Assembly (NCBI RefSeq): GCF_014698735.1
Contig: NZ_JACJTQ010000011.1
Span: 1-64,000 of the forward strand
DNA from: Anabaena catenula FACHB-362
GTDB lineage: Bacteria > Cyanobacteriota > Cyanobacteriia > Cyanobacteriales > Nostocaceae
DNA: 64,000 bases
Direction of reading: 5' to 3'
In this document: piece after piece, positions 1 to 8,108 of the stretch
Layout: each line of letters starts with the position of its first letter
How positions within the stretch are numbered: the stretch's first letter is position 1
Notes under the pieces: generated by a model
What the model saw: only the letters and a program-made list of their open reading frames with translations
Databases searched by the model: none
Told to the model about the DNA's origin: nothing
Made by a program: the position numbers and the translations under genes

Positions 1-112
1 TTACAGCCAAATCCCAAGATAGTCACTCATAGCAGATGACTTAGCATGGAAGCATAAGTGAGTAATTGGTAGTAATTGTTAGTTTTTTAGCTACTGTTAA
101 TTAACCCTCAGC

Positions 113-1444
113 TTGGGCTGGCGAAAAAGCAAAAATTTACAACTCTATGTTACTAGCTTGCTGCTTGTGGGCTTACTAGCTTTAGGCGGATGTCAGCCTG
201 TGCCATCGGTTAATGCAGCTAAAGTGATACATTTAACCCTGTGGCAGGGGGTAAATCCGCCGCCAAATCGGGATGTTTTGCAAAAGCTGGTAGACAAATT
301 TAATCAAACCCACGCAGATATACAGGTTGAGTCTCTTTATGTGGGACAACAAGATCAGCAAACGCCAAAGATTTTGGCAGCGGTGGTAGGTAATGCCCCC
401 CCTGATTTGTTGTGGTATAACCCGACAATTACCGGACAATTACTAGAGTTGGGTGCTATTTTAACTTTGGATGAGCAGTTAGAAAACTCACCAATCACAA
501 AGGAAATTGACCCTACCTTGTATGCTTCAATGGAATACCAAGGTCAGATTTGGTCTGTACCCTTTGCGACAAATAACGTCGGTGTTTTTTATCGCCCAAG
601 TTTGTTTCAAGCTGCCGCAATTACTCAATTACCCCGGACTTGGGAGGAGTTGCGGCAAGTTGCTAAGAAATTAATTCGTGATCAGAATGGCGATGGGCAA
701 CAACACCCGCATAGCGATCGCAAAATTGATCAACATGGTATGCTTCTGCCGCTGGGTAAGGGAGAGTTTACCGTCTTCACTTGGTTGCCATTTATGTGGA
801 GTGGTGGCGGTGAATTGGTGAGTGGTGATTCCCAAAAAGCAGATGGAGTGGTGTTGGAAGAGAATCAAGGTGCGATCGCTGCTTTGCAATTTTGGCGGAA
901 TTTAATTACAGATGGTACGGCAGTACTATCTGAACCAGAACGGGGTTATGAGATCAATGCCTTGGTAACAGGTAAAGTGGCAATGCAGATCACAGTCCCG
1001 TGGAGTTTAGGGGAATTTAAACAGAGTGGTGTAGATTTTGGTGTTTTTCCCATTCCTGCGGGGAAACAACCTGCGACGGTTATTGGTGGCGAGAATCTAT
1101 TCCTTTTTAAGACTACACCGGAACGGGAACAAGCCGCCTTTAAATTTGCTGAATATGCTTTGAGTGAAGAGTTTCAGACGGAATTAGCACTGGGAACAGG
1201 CTATTTACCAATCAATGTCAAATCTCGTCAAAGTGCCAAATATCAAGAGTTTCTCCAAAAACAGCCACAATTAAAGGTATTCTTAGATCAAGCAAAATTT
1301 GGGCGATCGCGTCCTATCTTTCCTGGTTATAATCGCGTTTCCGATAATTTAGGCAGGGCAATTGAAGCGGTGTTATTAGGTAAAAGTTCCCCAGCCGAAG
1401 CCCTCAAAGCATCTCAGCAGCGTTTGGATTTGATTTTTAAGTGA
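113..1444 (+). CDS. ABC transporter sugar-type substrate-binding lipoprotein
   Basis: Family 1 (UgpB/MalE-like) extracellular solute-binding protein, 443 aa from a TTG start. The N-terminus is a lipoprotein signal: a hydrophobic stretch at residues 11-25 and a lipobox ending LGGC with Cys27 as the lipidation site, so the protein should be tethered outside the plasma membrane. The body has the two-lobe pattern of the family, including a WxEL segment (TWEELRQVAKKL) and DxNGDG, and the typical late motif near 'GGENLFLF'. The substrate is probably a sugar or glycerol-phosphate-like solute, by family only. No permease or ATPase gene is adjacent, so its partners lie elsewhere. The TTG start is supported by the complete signal peptide but a nearby alternative cannot be excluded. 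Confidence 0.85.
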   Translation: MGWRKSKNLQLYVTSLLLVGLLALGGCQPVPSVNAAKVIHLTLWQGVNPPPNRDVLQKLVDKFNQTHADIQVESLYVGQQDQQTPKILAAVVGNAPPDLLWYNPTITGQLLELGAILTLDEQLENSPITKEIDPTLYASMEYQGQIWSVPFATNNVGVFYRPSLFQAAAITQLPRTWEELRQVAKKLIRDQNGDGQQHPHSDRKIDQHGMLLPLGKGEFTVFTWLPFMWSGGGELVSGDSQKADGVVLEENQGAIAALQFWRNLITDGTAVLSEPERGYEINALVTGKVAMQITVPWSLGEFKQSGVDFGVFPIPAGKQPATVIGGENLFLFKTTPEREQAAFKFAEYALSEEFQTELALGTGYLPINVKSRQSAKYQEFLQKQPQLKVFLDQAKFGRSRPIFPGYNRVSDNLGRAIEAVLLGKSSPAEALKASQQRLDLIFK

Positions 1445-1459
1445 ATTCAAGTTTTATTT

Positions 1460-2221
1460 TCAGGCAGATAGGGAAGGTTTAACTTGACCAAAACGGCGAT
1501 CGCGTTTTTGGTAACTTAACAACGCCTGATGAAAGGCTACTCGGTCAAAATCTGGCCAGAGAATATCAGTAAAATACATCTCTGTATACGCCATTTGCCA
1601 CAATAAAAAATTACTCAACCGCATTTCGCCACTGGTGCGAATCAGCAAATCTGGTTCTGGGATATCTGCTGTATAAAGGTATTTCGTCACCAGACTTTCA
1701 TTTATTTCTTGGGGATTTATTTCTCCCAGTTGCACCAATTCCCCTAACTGACGACAGGCGGTGATTATTTCATTTCGGCTACCATAATTAACTGCCACAT
1801 TAAAATGAATTGCCTGATTATTTGCAGTTTCTATCATCGAATGCTGCATTTCTGCTTGTAAAGACTTGGGTAAATCTGACAAATCACCAATAAACGAGAT
1901 TCGCACACCTTCCCGGTGCATTTGTGCTAACTCTTGGCGCAAAAGTCGTTCAAACAACAGCATTAGAAAATCTACTTCTTCAGTTGGTCGTCGCCAATTT
2001 TCTGTAGAAAAAGCGTAAGCTGTAAGTGCTTTAATTCCCCAATCTTTACAACATCGTAATAGTTCCTTAAGCGTCCTCGCACCTTGGCGATGTCCAGCAA
2101 TTCGGGGTAAACTTCGTCCTTTAGCCCATCGTCCATTACCATCCATAATAATAGCTACGTGTTGAGGTAAATTTTGAGGATTTAAATCGGCGGGTAATTT
2201 GGAGAATGGTTGAGTATTCAT
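1460..2221 (-). CDS. uppS: Isoprenyl transferase (undecaprenyl diphosphate synthase)
   Basis: Cis-prenyltransferase that condenses isopentenyl diphosphate onto farnesyl diphosphate to make the C55 carrier lipid for peptidoglycan and polysaccharide synthesis. The signature IMDGNGRWA is at residues 25-33, with catalytic Asp27; GHRQGA, the STENW motif and the C-terminal [15 protein letters not shown] block follow. Length (253 aa) is normal. The frame is open 11 codons further upstream, but the ATG giving MNTQPF was chosen because homologues begin close to it and the extension lies in repeat-like DNA. The gene is convergent with the upstream lipoprotein gene, 15 bp apart. Confidence 0.95.
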   Translation of the reverse strand: MNTQPFSKLPADLNPQNLPQHVAIIMDGNGRWAKGRSLPRIAGHRQGARTLKELLRCCKDWGIKALTAYAFSTENWRRPTEEVDFLMLLFERLLRQELAQMHREGVRISFIGDLSDLPKSLQAEMQHSMIETANNQAIHFNVAVNYGSRNEIITACRQLGELVQLGEINPQEINESLVTKYLYTADIPEPDLLIRTSGEMRLSNFLLWQMAYTEMYFTDILWPDFDRVAFHQALLSYQKRDRRFGQVKPSLSA

Positions 2222-2254
2222 TTTTATTTGATGTAGAAAATTAATAAAGTTCAA

Positions 2255-2462
2255 TCACAGATGAACACAGATAAACACAGATGAAGAATTTATCGGTGTT
2301 CATCCAATACGGTTCTGTTAAGATCCCCCCGTCTGCGGCGACCCCCTTAAAAAGGGGGTAAAAGAGAGTTAAAAGCCCCTCTTTTTAAGGGGGGTTGGGG
2401 GGATCTTCGATTTAAACGTTAACCGAACCGTATTGGGTGTTTATCTGTATTTATCTGTGTTT
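2255..2462. repeat. Hairpin repeat (acagata arms) interrupted by a palindromic element
   Basis: The spacer between uppS and the di-iron gene begins with a run of acaga/taaacacagatga words (2256-2285) and ends with their inverse (2437-2462, tatctg/tttatctgtgttt). These two arms would form a hairpin if the 131-bp element between them were removed. No coding sequence is seen. Confidence 0.75.
2305..2435. mobile_element. MITE-like palindromic element, CAATAC family
   Basis: A 131-bp palindromic element. The left end reads caatacggttctgttaa and the right end, inverted, caatacggttcggttaa. Inside are two further inverted blocks: GATCCCCCC against GGGGGGATC, and CCCCCTTAAAAAGGGGG followed by a second CCCCTCTTTTTAAGGGG. 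It is flanked by ggtgttcatc on the left and ggtgtttatc on the right, a 10-bp direct repeat with one mismatch that reads as a target-site duplication. There is no room for a transposase, so it would be non-autonomous. A relative is at 51510-51694. Confidence 0.7.
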
Positions 2463-3437
2463 CTAAAAATCCTGAACCTGTATTTTTGCAAGATGGTTAA
2501 AATCTCTATCTTTCATTTCTTCACTCACAGAAACACCAAACAAGTCTTGTAAATAATCTGGTGTGAGGCTATTATTCCAACCCCACAAATGACGCATTGC
2601 AGAAGTGAAGGTAAAAATCAGAGTTGCTTTATTACTCAAAGTCCAAGAATTCCAATTGAGTGTTCCCATCATGCGACGCAGAGTCCGGATGAGGCTATTT
2701 CGCTGGTAATTTGGCGAACGTGTTTTCATCAGCGTCCGTCCAATGCGGATAATAGAAGTATCGGGGTAAAGCCATACCCCAAACCCCCAGAATTTCGTCA
2801 TGTGGTTGATTTCATCCTGTACCAATTCCTCTAAAACCTCTTGAAGTGCGCCGGTGGTATGTGCCATCATCCACAGATAAAGACAAGTAGCACCGTATTC
2901 AGTCGCAACTCGGTGTAAGCCATGACGATATAAATCTTCGTAGGGGTCATTAGAAGGGAGATAACCCCGGACTATGCGAAATTTTGGGGTAATTTTCTCC
3001 CCTGTGAGTTGTGTATAAATCTTGATTAATGCCGGCGTGTGTTGACGTTCTTCTTTTTCCCACAAGCCTAACTCTAACAATTTACCATCTTCCGCCACAG
3101 TTCCCCCCACAAAACGAGCCATTTGAGGGTGTAATTTTGTTAAATATTGGCGGCTTGTTTGGGTATAGTCGCGGATGGGGGCTTCTGTATCCATCGCACC
3201 TATGAGAATAGATAGAAATATCTCTGGTTTAATACCAATTATTTGCCCACAATTTATTGCTTCCCAGTTAATAACTTTCCAAGGTCGGGTTTGGGGATTT
3301 TGAAATTGTAATGGTAAATCTTGCAATCGGTCTTGTAATTTGTCAACTGCGAGATAATGATTTATTAAGAAATTAATGCGGCGTTGTGTTTTTTGAATTG
3401 CTAAATTTGCGGTGTGTGGGGTGAGGGTGTTAAGCAT
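2463..3437 (-). CDS. Ferritin-like / acyl-ACP desaturase-type di-iron protein
   Basis: A 324-aa soluble protein with the residues of a four-helix di-iron centre: Glu85 in DTEAP, EERQH (Glu130, His133), Glu180 in HRVATEY, and DEINH (Glu209, His212). The spacing of two ExxH motifs with two lone Glu residues is that of the soluble stearoyl-ACP desaturase/ribonucleotide reductase superfamily, and the first motif resembles the W-x-x-EENRH block of plant desaturases. It probably carries out an O2-dependent oxidation, with the substrate unknown. There is no signal peptide. It stands alone between repeat DNA and a divergent small gene. The fold is fairly sure; the specific reaction is not. Confidence 0.6.
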   Translation of the reverse strand: MLNTLTPHTANLAIQKTQRRINFLINHYLAVDKLQDRLQDLPLQFQNPQTRPWKVINWEAINCGQIIGIKPEIFLSILIGAMDTEAPIRDYTQTSRQYLTKLHPQMARFVGGTVAEDGKLLELGLWEKEERQHTPALIKIYTQLTGEKITPKFRIVRGYLPSNDPYEDLYRHGLHRVATEYGATCLYLWMMAHTTGALQEVLEELVQDEINHMTKFWGFGVWLYPDTSIIRIGRTLMKTRSPNYQRNSLIRTLRRMMGTLNWNSWTLSNKATLIFTFTSAMRHLWGWNNSLTPDYLQDLFGVSVSEEMKDRDFNHLAKIQVQDF

Positions 3438-3641
3438 ATTTTTAAAACTTTGATTTTTACCTCTTTACCCCATAGCTTAAGCAACCCCCCTATTGTTTGT
3501 CAGTCGGGTGAAGTAGGGTAAAAAGTCGGTTGTGCGATGTATATTTATGGTCAAATCTTATGTTGACAGGTTATAATGCGTTGCAGCGGTGGATATTACA
3601 CTACCGTTAGGGACTTTTAAAGACCATAAAGCAAAACATTT
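3438..3641. other. Divergent intergenic region
   Basis: This 204-bp spacer separates the minus-strand di-iron gene from the plus-strand ABM-like gene, so promoters of both should lie here. A TATAAT hexamer at about 3573 could be a -10 box for the rightward gene, but I see no convincing -35 at 16-18 bp. No repeat or ORF is evident. Confidence 0.4.
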
Positions 3642-3929
3642 ATGATTACCATACTGGCTAAAGCATTCATTGAAGACCTGGAAAAATTCGTCGGTGTATT
3701 CTCAACTCGTGGTGTTGAGATGCGGAAAAAACACGGCAGTAAAGGTTCTGAGATATTTAAAGTTGTGGCAGAAGAGAATACAGTCTGGGTACTATTTGAA
3801 TGGGAAAATAAAGAAGCTTTTGAAGAATTTCTCAATGATCCAATGGTTCAGGAAACGATGAAATCAAGTGGCACAATTGGTAAACCTGAGTTTATTATCC
3901 TAGATAAAATTGGTGAGTTTCCCGGTTAA
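3642..3929 (+). CDS. Antibiotic biosynthesis monooxygenase (ABM)-like small protein
   Basis: A 95-aa protein with the pattern of a dimeric alpha/beta-barrel (ABM/YgiN-like): an N-terminal beta strand, a helix (FIEDLEKFVGVFS), a strand ending EIFKVVAEEN, the strand VWVLFEWEN, then the helix KEAFEEFLNDP. The W-E-x-x-E-AFEEF arrangement is typical. Members act as cofactor-free oxygenases, haem-degrading enzymes or ligand-binding proteins; no haem ligand can be assigned here. The ATG start is followed immediately by the first strand. It is transcribed alone, ahead of an NB-ARC gene 150 bp downstream. Confidence 0.6.
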   Translation: MITILAKAFIEDLEKFVGVFSTRGVEMRKKHGSKGSEIFKVVAEENTVWVLFEWENKEAFEEFLNDPMVQETMKSSGTIGKPEFIILDKIGEFPG

Positions 3930-4079
3930 GCTAATATAGAAATGAGGCGTGTAACATTTCTATACAGTTAGACAAGTCGGAAAAAAAGTCGGATTGGGGG
4001 CAATTTATCCGAAAATGTAGGCGGTGAAATTGTAGAGAGGACTATTAATTTTGATCTAAACTACCCTCGTCGTGGCAAA

Positions 4080-6494
4080 ATGGAAGCTGAAGCAGCATTA
4101 GCATGGTTAGAAACCATAATTCCTGCTCAGACCGGGGAACGGTTGAGCGATTTGCAAAAAGTTATACTTCAGCAAGTTTGGTATGGTCGCAAATACTTCG
4201 ATATTGCCATTTATTATGGCTGTACTGAAGGACACGCCAAAGATGTTGGTTCTCAGTTGTGGAAGTTGCTTTCTCAAGCACTGCGGCAAAAGATTACTAA
4301 AGGTAATTGTCGCGCAATTCTGGAACGATGTATTAAGAAAACAGGTGTAATTTCTAGTTTACTTGATTCCCTCCCTCACCACCTCCCAGAAACGCCAAAC
4401 CTCGCTGTACAACGAGAAGATAGCAATTTTATAGGCAGAAAAAATGCGATCGCACATCTCAATACTTTGGTGAATCAAGGATCTAAAGTGATTGTCATCC
4501 AAGGGGAAGGCGGTTTAGGTAAAACTACTCTAGCCCAGCAATATCTGCAAAATCAAGGTTTTGAGTTGGTTTTAGAGTTGCTGATGGCCAAGGAAACTCA
4601 AAACATCACCCCAGCAGAACGAGTGGTTGAAGAGTGGTTAAAACAAGACTTTCACGAAGAACCAGGGGTAGAATTTGGGGTGACATTGGGACGACTGAAG
4701 CGCCAACTCCACAACCGGCGCATTGGGATATTAATTGATAACCTAGAACCTGCCCTAGACCACCAAGGACGCTTGATTACCCCTCACCGCAACTATGTGG
4801 AACTATTGCGGGTTTTAGCTGATGCTAGGGTGCAATCTGTGACGATAATTACGAGTCGCGATCGCCTGAGTGAACCTGGGCTGAATGTCAATCACTATCG
4901 GCTTCCTGGCTTAGATTGTACTGTATGGCGACAATTTTTTAGCGCACGGTTAAGCCTACCCATCGACTCACCCACTCTGCAAATTATCCATCACGCCTAT
5001 GGTGGAAATGCGAAAGCAATGGGTATTCTCTGCGGTGCAATTCAGGAAGATTTTGATGGTGATATGATTGCTTATTGGCAAGAAAATCATGCAGACCCCC
5101 TAGCGGTGACAGACTTAAAAAATTTAGCTGTGAGTCAAATTAACCGTCTACAAAATCTTGATTCCCAAGCATATCGCCTACTTTGCCGTTTGGGATGTTA
5201 TCGTTACCAAGATGTACCCACCATCCCATCACAAGGACTGATTTGTTTACTTTGGGATGTACCAATTTCTCAACATCGTCAAATCATTGCTTCTTTAAGA
5301 AATCGGTCTTTAATTGAATGTCGCAAAGGTGAATATTGGCTGCATCCAGTGATTCGGGCAGAAGCGTTAACGCGGGTTGACAATAATGAATGGAAAACTG
5401 CTAACCAAAAAGCCGCAGAATTCTGGACAGCCACTATTTCAAAAATTGAAACTTTTCCAGATGCTTTACAAGCACTAGAAGCTTATTATCATTATGTAGA
5501 AATCAATGAGTTTGAGTTAGCAGCTAAGGTAATCCTCAAAAGTCGTGATAATCAATGGCGGCAGTTTTTGCCCCTTGGAAGTACGCTTTATCGTATGGGT
5601 TTTATTCAACCTGTACTTACTGCTATCACTCAGATTATTGGCGATATTAAAAATGACCAAAATCTAACTGAATTATATAATATTTTAGGTGATTTGTATT
5701 GGATAACAGGTAAAATTGATTTAGCCATTGCCTGTCAAGAAAAAACTATCACCTTAGCGACACAAGCGCTTAAATCAATAGTTCCCCAACCAGAGAATAA
5801 ACATAAAGTCTACTATCTGCGAATGCTAGAAGTAGACTCTCTCTTAAGTATGGGTCTTTACAAAATAGATTTGTGGGAACTAGAGGCATCTGCAAGCTTA
5901 TTTCAACAGGTAATTTACCTAGCTCAAAATACTGATCATCATCGCTGGGCAGAAAAAGCTTCTGTGTGTTTAGCTTTAGTAAATTCTTATTTAGGAAAGC
6001 GAGAGGCATCTTATTTACTAGCAGATGCAGCCTATCAAAATATTACTACAGAAAACCTTTTAGAACAAGCAGGAAGATTTGCATATTTTATTCAGATTCT
6101 CGGTCAAACCTATGTCAATTTAGGGGACTTTTCTAAGGGAAAGGAGATGTTTCACAACGCCCTAAATTTTGCTGAGGAAAGTAATTATATGCAGGTAAAA
6201 GCCAAAACTCTCAATGGTTTGGCAGAAATACATCGACAACAAGCTGATTTTCAATTAGCCCTGAATAATCATACAGAAGCAATTGAACTTTTGGATAAAA
6301 TAGGCGCTAAATGTGATTTAGCTGAAGCTTATTTTCAACTAGGTTTAACTTATCGAAATATGAGAAAGTTTGATGAAAGTCAAGAAAATTTTTACCAGGC
6401 AATTCAGCTATTTAAAGAAATGAAAGCACCCAAACAGGTAGAAAAAGTTTTAAAATTTTGTTCTACCGTAAGAGTGGGAGGCGGAGCCTCCTGA
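4080..6494 (+). CDS. HTH - NB-ARC - TPR STAND regulator
   Basis: An 804-aa signal-transduction ATPase with numerous domains. Residues 1-85 form a helix-turn-helix-like module (LSDLQKVILQQVW...YDIA-type), as found at the N-terminus of vWA-MoxR-associated (vMAP) proteins. The NB-ARC domain follows: FIGR at 117-120, Walker A GEGGLGKTT at 142-150, and Walker B ILIDNLEPAL near 220. From about residue 500 a series of TPR-like helical repeats is seen (LGDLYWITGKIDLAIACQEK, LGLTYRNMRKFDESQENFYQA). The layout fits a ligand-triggered oligomerising switch; a role in phage defence or transcription control is inference. The last codons (VRVGGGAS) and the stop lie inside an intergenic-type hairpin repeat, so the native C-terminus may have been altered. 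Confidence 0.75.
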   Translation: MEAEAALAWLETIIPAQTGERLSDLQKVILQQVWYGRKYFDIAIYYGCTEGHAKDVGSQLWKLLSQALRQKITKGNCRAILERCIKKTGVISSLLDSLPHHLPETPNLAVQREDSNFIGRKNAIAHLNTLVNQGSKVIVIQGEGGLGKTTLAQQYLQNQGFELVLELLMAKETQNITPAERVVEEWLKQDFHEEPGVEFGVTLGRLKRQLHNRRIGILIDNLEPALDHQGRLITPHRNYVELLRVLADARVQSVTIITSRDRLSEPGLNVNHYRLPGLDCTVWRQFFSARLSLPIDSPTLQIIHHAYGGNAKAMGILCGAIQEDFDGDMIAYWQENHADPLAVTDLKNLAVSQINRLQNLDSQAYRLLCRLGCYRYQDVPTIPSQGLICLLWDVPISQHRQIIASLRNRSLIECRKGEYWLHPVIRAEALTRVDNNEWKTANQKAAEFWTATISKIETFPDALQALEAYYHYVEINEFELAAKVILKSRDNQWRQFLPLGSTLYRMGFIQPVLTAITQIIGDIKNDQNLTELYNILGDLYWITGKIDLAIACQEKTITLATQALKSIVPQPENKHKVYYLRMLEVDSLLSMGLYKIDLWELEASASLFQQVIYLAQNTDHHRWAEKASVCLALVNSYLGKREASYLLADAAYQNITTENLLEQAGRFAYFIQILGQTYVNLGDFSKGKEMFHNALNFAEESNYMQVKAKTLNGLAEIHRQQADFQLALNNHTEAIELLDKIGAKCDLAEAYFQLGLTYRNMRKFDESQENFYQAIQLFKEMKAPKQVEKVLKFCSTVRVGGGAS

Positions 6495-6545
6495 TAGGCA
6501 TTCCCAGTCAATTGAGGCAGAGGGTAGCCGGGGGAAAAATTGACA
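6474..6545 (+). repeat. GGAGGC palindromic repeat over the 3' end of the NB-ARC gene
   Basis: The sequence gggaggcggagcctcc forms a 6-bp GC stem with a 3-nt loop and is followed by gataggcattcccagtc and gaggcagagggtagc, wording typical of a dispersed Nostoc repeat. It contains the last codons and stop of the upstream NB-ARC gene. It could act as a weak terminator, although no T-tract follows directly. Confidence 0.55.
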
Positions 6546-6616
6546 ATTTAAGTAAAAAATTCCCCGCCTCATCCCTGAAATTAGACCAGCCGCAATTAAA
6601 TTGAATTTTCAATTAG

Positions 6617-7255
6617 TTATTGCTGAAATTCAGTTAATAACCAAGCACAAACTTGACCATGATTCATCATTCGAGTTCGTTGTAATGCTTCATTGAGTAA
6701 AGTTATGGATAATCCTGATAAAACTTGAGATTGAGTAATTCTTCTACTGCCGCCATTTTCCATCGCAAAAGCAATTATCTGCACATTCTGCACATCAACT
6801 ATCCAATATTCAGCTACACCTAAATCCTCATATATTAATCTTTTTTCACCCTTATCATCAGCCAGGGAATTATGAGCAACCTCAATGACTAAATTTGGCG
6901 GTGGATAAATATCTAGATTAATGATGGAAGTACCGTAGGGAATAATATTGGCATTTTCTCCAATGTAGTAAGATACATCAGGTTGAGCATCCAAGCCTAT
7001 TTTTTGGTAAGTACAGTTATCTTTACCATTCATATCAATGCCTTTGGTAGCCACAAAAATGCCAATAGCAGAGATAATAATTGTATGATCGCTGGCGTGG
7101 TCATTGCCCACGGATGGCATTTCCACCCTCATTTGTCCATTGTGGTAGTAGGTTTTAGCTTTTTCATCAACACGATTGTCAATGGTTTGCATATATTGAT
7201 CCCACGTTCCTACTATCCAGGTGTCAGTTGGTAATTGTGGTTTAATTTCGCTCAT
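6617..7255 (-). CDS. Uma2 family endonuclease (DUF820)
   Basis: A 212-aa PD-(D/E)xK-type restriction-like nuclease of the Uma2 family, which is greatly expanded in cyanobacteria. The core is visible: an early Glu in RVEMPSVGNDHA, the central PDVSYY strand, PPPNLVIEVAHNS with the catalytic Glu, DDKGEKRLIYEDLGVAEYWIVD with the Lys-x-x-x-Tyr pattern, then a short C-terminal strand. The physiological role of the family is unsettled. The ATG start and length are normal. It is convergent with the NB-ARC gene and not obviously linked to any neighbour. Confidence 0.85.
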   Translation of the reverse strand: MSEIKPQLPTDTWIVGTWDQYMQTIDNRVDEKAKTYYHNGQMRVEMPSVGNDHASDHTIIISAIGIFVATKGIDMNGKDNCTYQKIGLDAQPDVSYYIGENANIIPYGTSIINLDIYPPPNLVIEVAHNSLADDKGEKRLIYEDLGVAEYWIVDVQNVQIIAFAMENGGSRRITQSQVLSGLSITLLNEALQRTRMMNHGQVCAWLLTEFQQ

Positions 7256-7384
7256 ATCGTAATTTTAATTATGAGGATGTTGTGGCTAATATTCGGCAAA
7301 GTTTTACAATACTAACTAATTATAAGGCTAAAGCCCTTACACACAAATTTCGTCCAATATCGCTCAATTTACCCTCATCCCATA

Positions 7385-7460
7385 CGACTGGAAGTCGAGG
7401 CTAAAAACATCTAAAATGCATTTAGCCCGCCTACGCGGGCTTTGCTTGTCTAGCCCCAGA
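7385..7460. repeat. Palindromic intergenic repeat
   Basis: AGCCCGC-ctac-GCGGGCT (7424-7441) is a 7-bp perfect stem inside a larger imperfect inverted repeat (gtcgaggcta against tagccccaga). It lies between the secreted-protein gene and the Uma2 gene, both minus strand, and could end transcription of the former. Similar hairpins are dispersed in Nostocales. Confidence 0.5.
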
Positions 7461-7463
7461 TTT

Positions 7464-8066
7464 TCACTTTCTCAAAACCAATTGAAAGGAATTCAAATAC
7501 CCCGTGATGGTTTTAGCTAAAGTCGAACGCTGTTTTTTAGAAACTATACCTATGACCTGATACAAGCGCCCTTCCGCAACATACATTCTGTTGATAGTTA
7601 CCTTACCAGCGGAATCTACATACTCAATTTCTTTCCCCGGTTGCCCATTGGAACTACGAATATTACGTTGACTAACTAAATTGCTTTGTGTAGCTTTTAA
7701 GGTGTTATCCTGGGCTTGATTCAAGATTTTTTGGGGGTTAGTCATTTGAGCATAGCTATAGGGAAATTCATTGTAAGTTACTAAATATGCAACTTCCTGT
7801 TCTGGTGGTTGGGTGGCAAATATTTCTAATTTTATTTCTCCCATGTAGGTTTTTTGGACTTGAGTTTTTCTTTTCGGTCTTCCTGGCATTAAAACCTGAA
7901 AACTTTTATCTGGGGGAGTGAATACCTTCCATTTTGGCTGCACTACTTTAGGAACAGTCGGTTTACTAGGAGAAACCGCTGGTTTGGGTTGACGCGCTTC
8001 GGCTGAAACATAACCACTGTATACAAAAGTGGCAACGATGAAAGGTAGTAAAATTTTGATAGTCAT
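7464..8066 (-). CDS. Conserved secreted protein of unknown function
   Basis: A 200-aa protein with an N-terminal signal peptide (hydrophobic residues 4-20, probable cleavage near VSA-EA), then a Pro/Lys/Ser-rich linker (about 24-46) and one globular domain that begins WKVFTPPDKSFQVLMPGRP. This 'PPxxxFxVxMPGxP' opening and the regular beta pattern that follows occur in many uncharacterised cyanobacterial exported proteins. No catalytic motif was recognised. It lies 42 bp downstream of the glucokinase gene on the same strand and may be cotranscribed with it. Confidence 0.65.
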   Translation of the reverse strand: MTIKILLPFIVATFVYSGYVSAEARQPKPAVSPSKPTVPKVVQPKWKVFTPPDKSFQVLMPGRPKRKTQVQKTYMGEIKLEIFATQPPEQEVAYLVTYNEFPYSYAQMTNPQKILNQAQDNTLKATQSNLVSQRNIRSSNGQPGKEIEYVDSAGKVTINRMYVAEGRLYQVIGIVSKKQRSTLAKTITGYLNSFQLVLRK

Positions 8067-8108
8067 ATTTATAGCATTCGCAGATGCAGATTTGATGGTT
8101 TCTGCTAT

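Noticed and set aside
3559-3578. TTGACA followed by TATAAT ahead of the ABM-like gene
   Set aside because: Only about 5 bp separate the two hexamers, so they cannot form one sigma-70 promoter.
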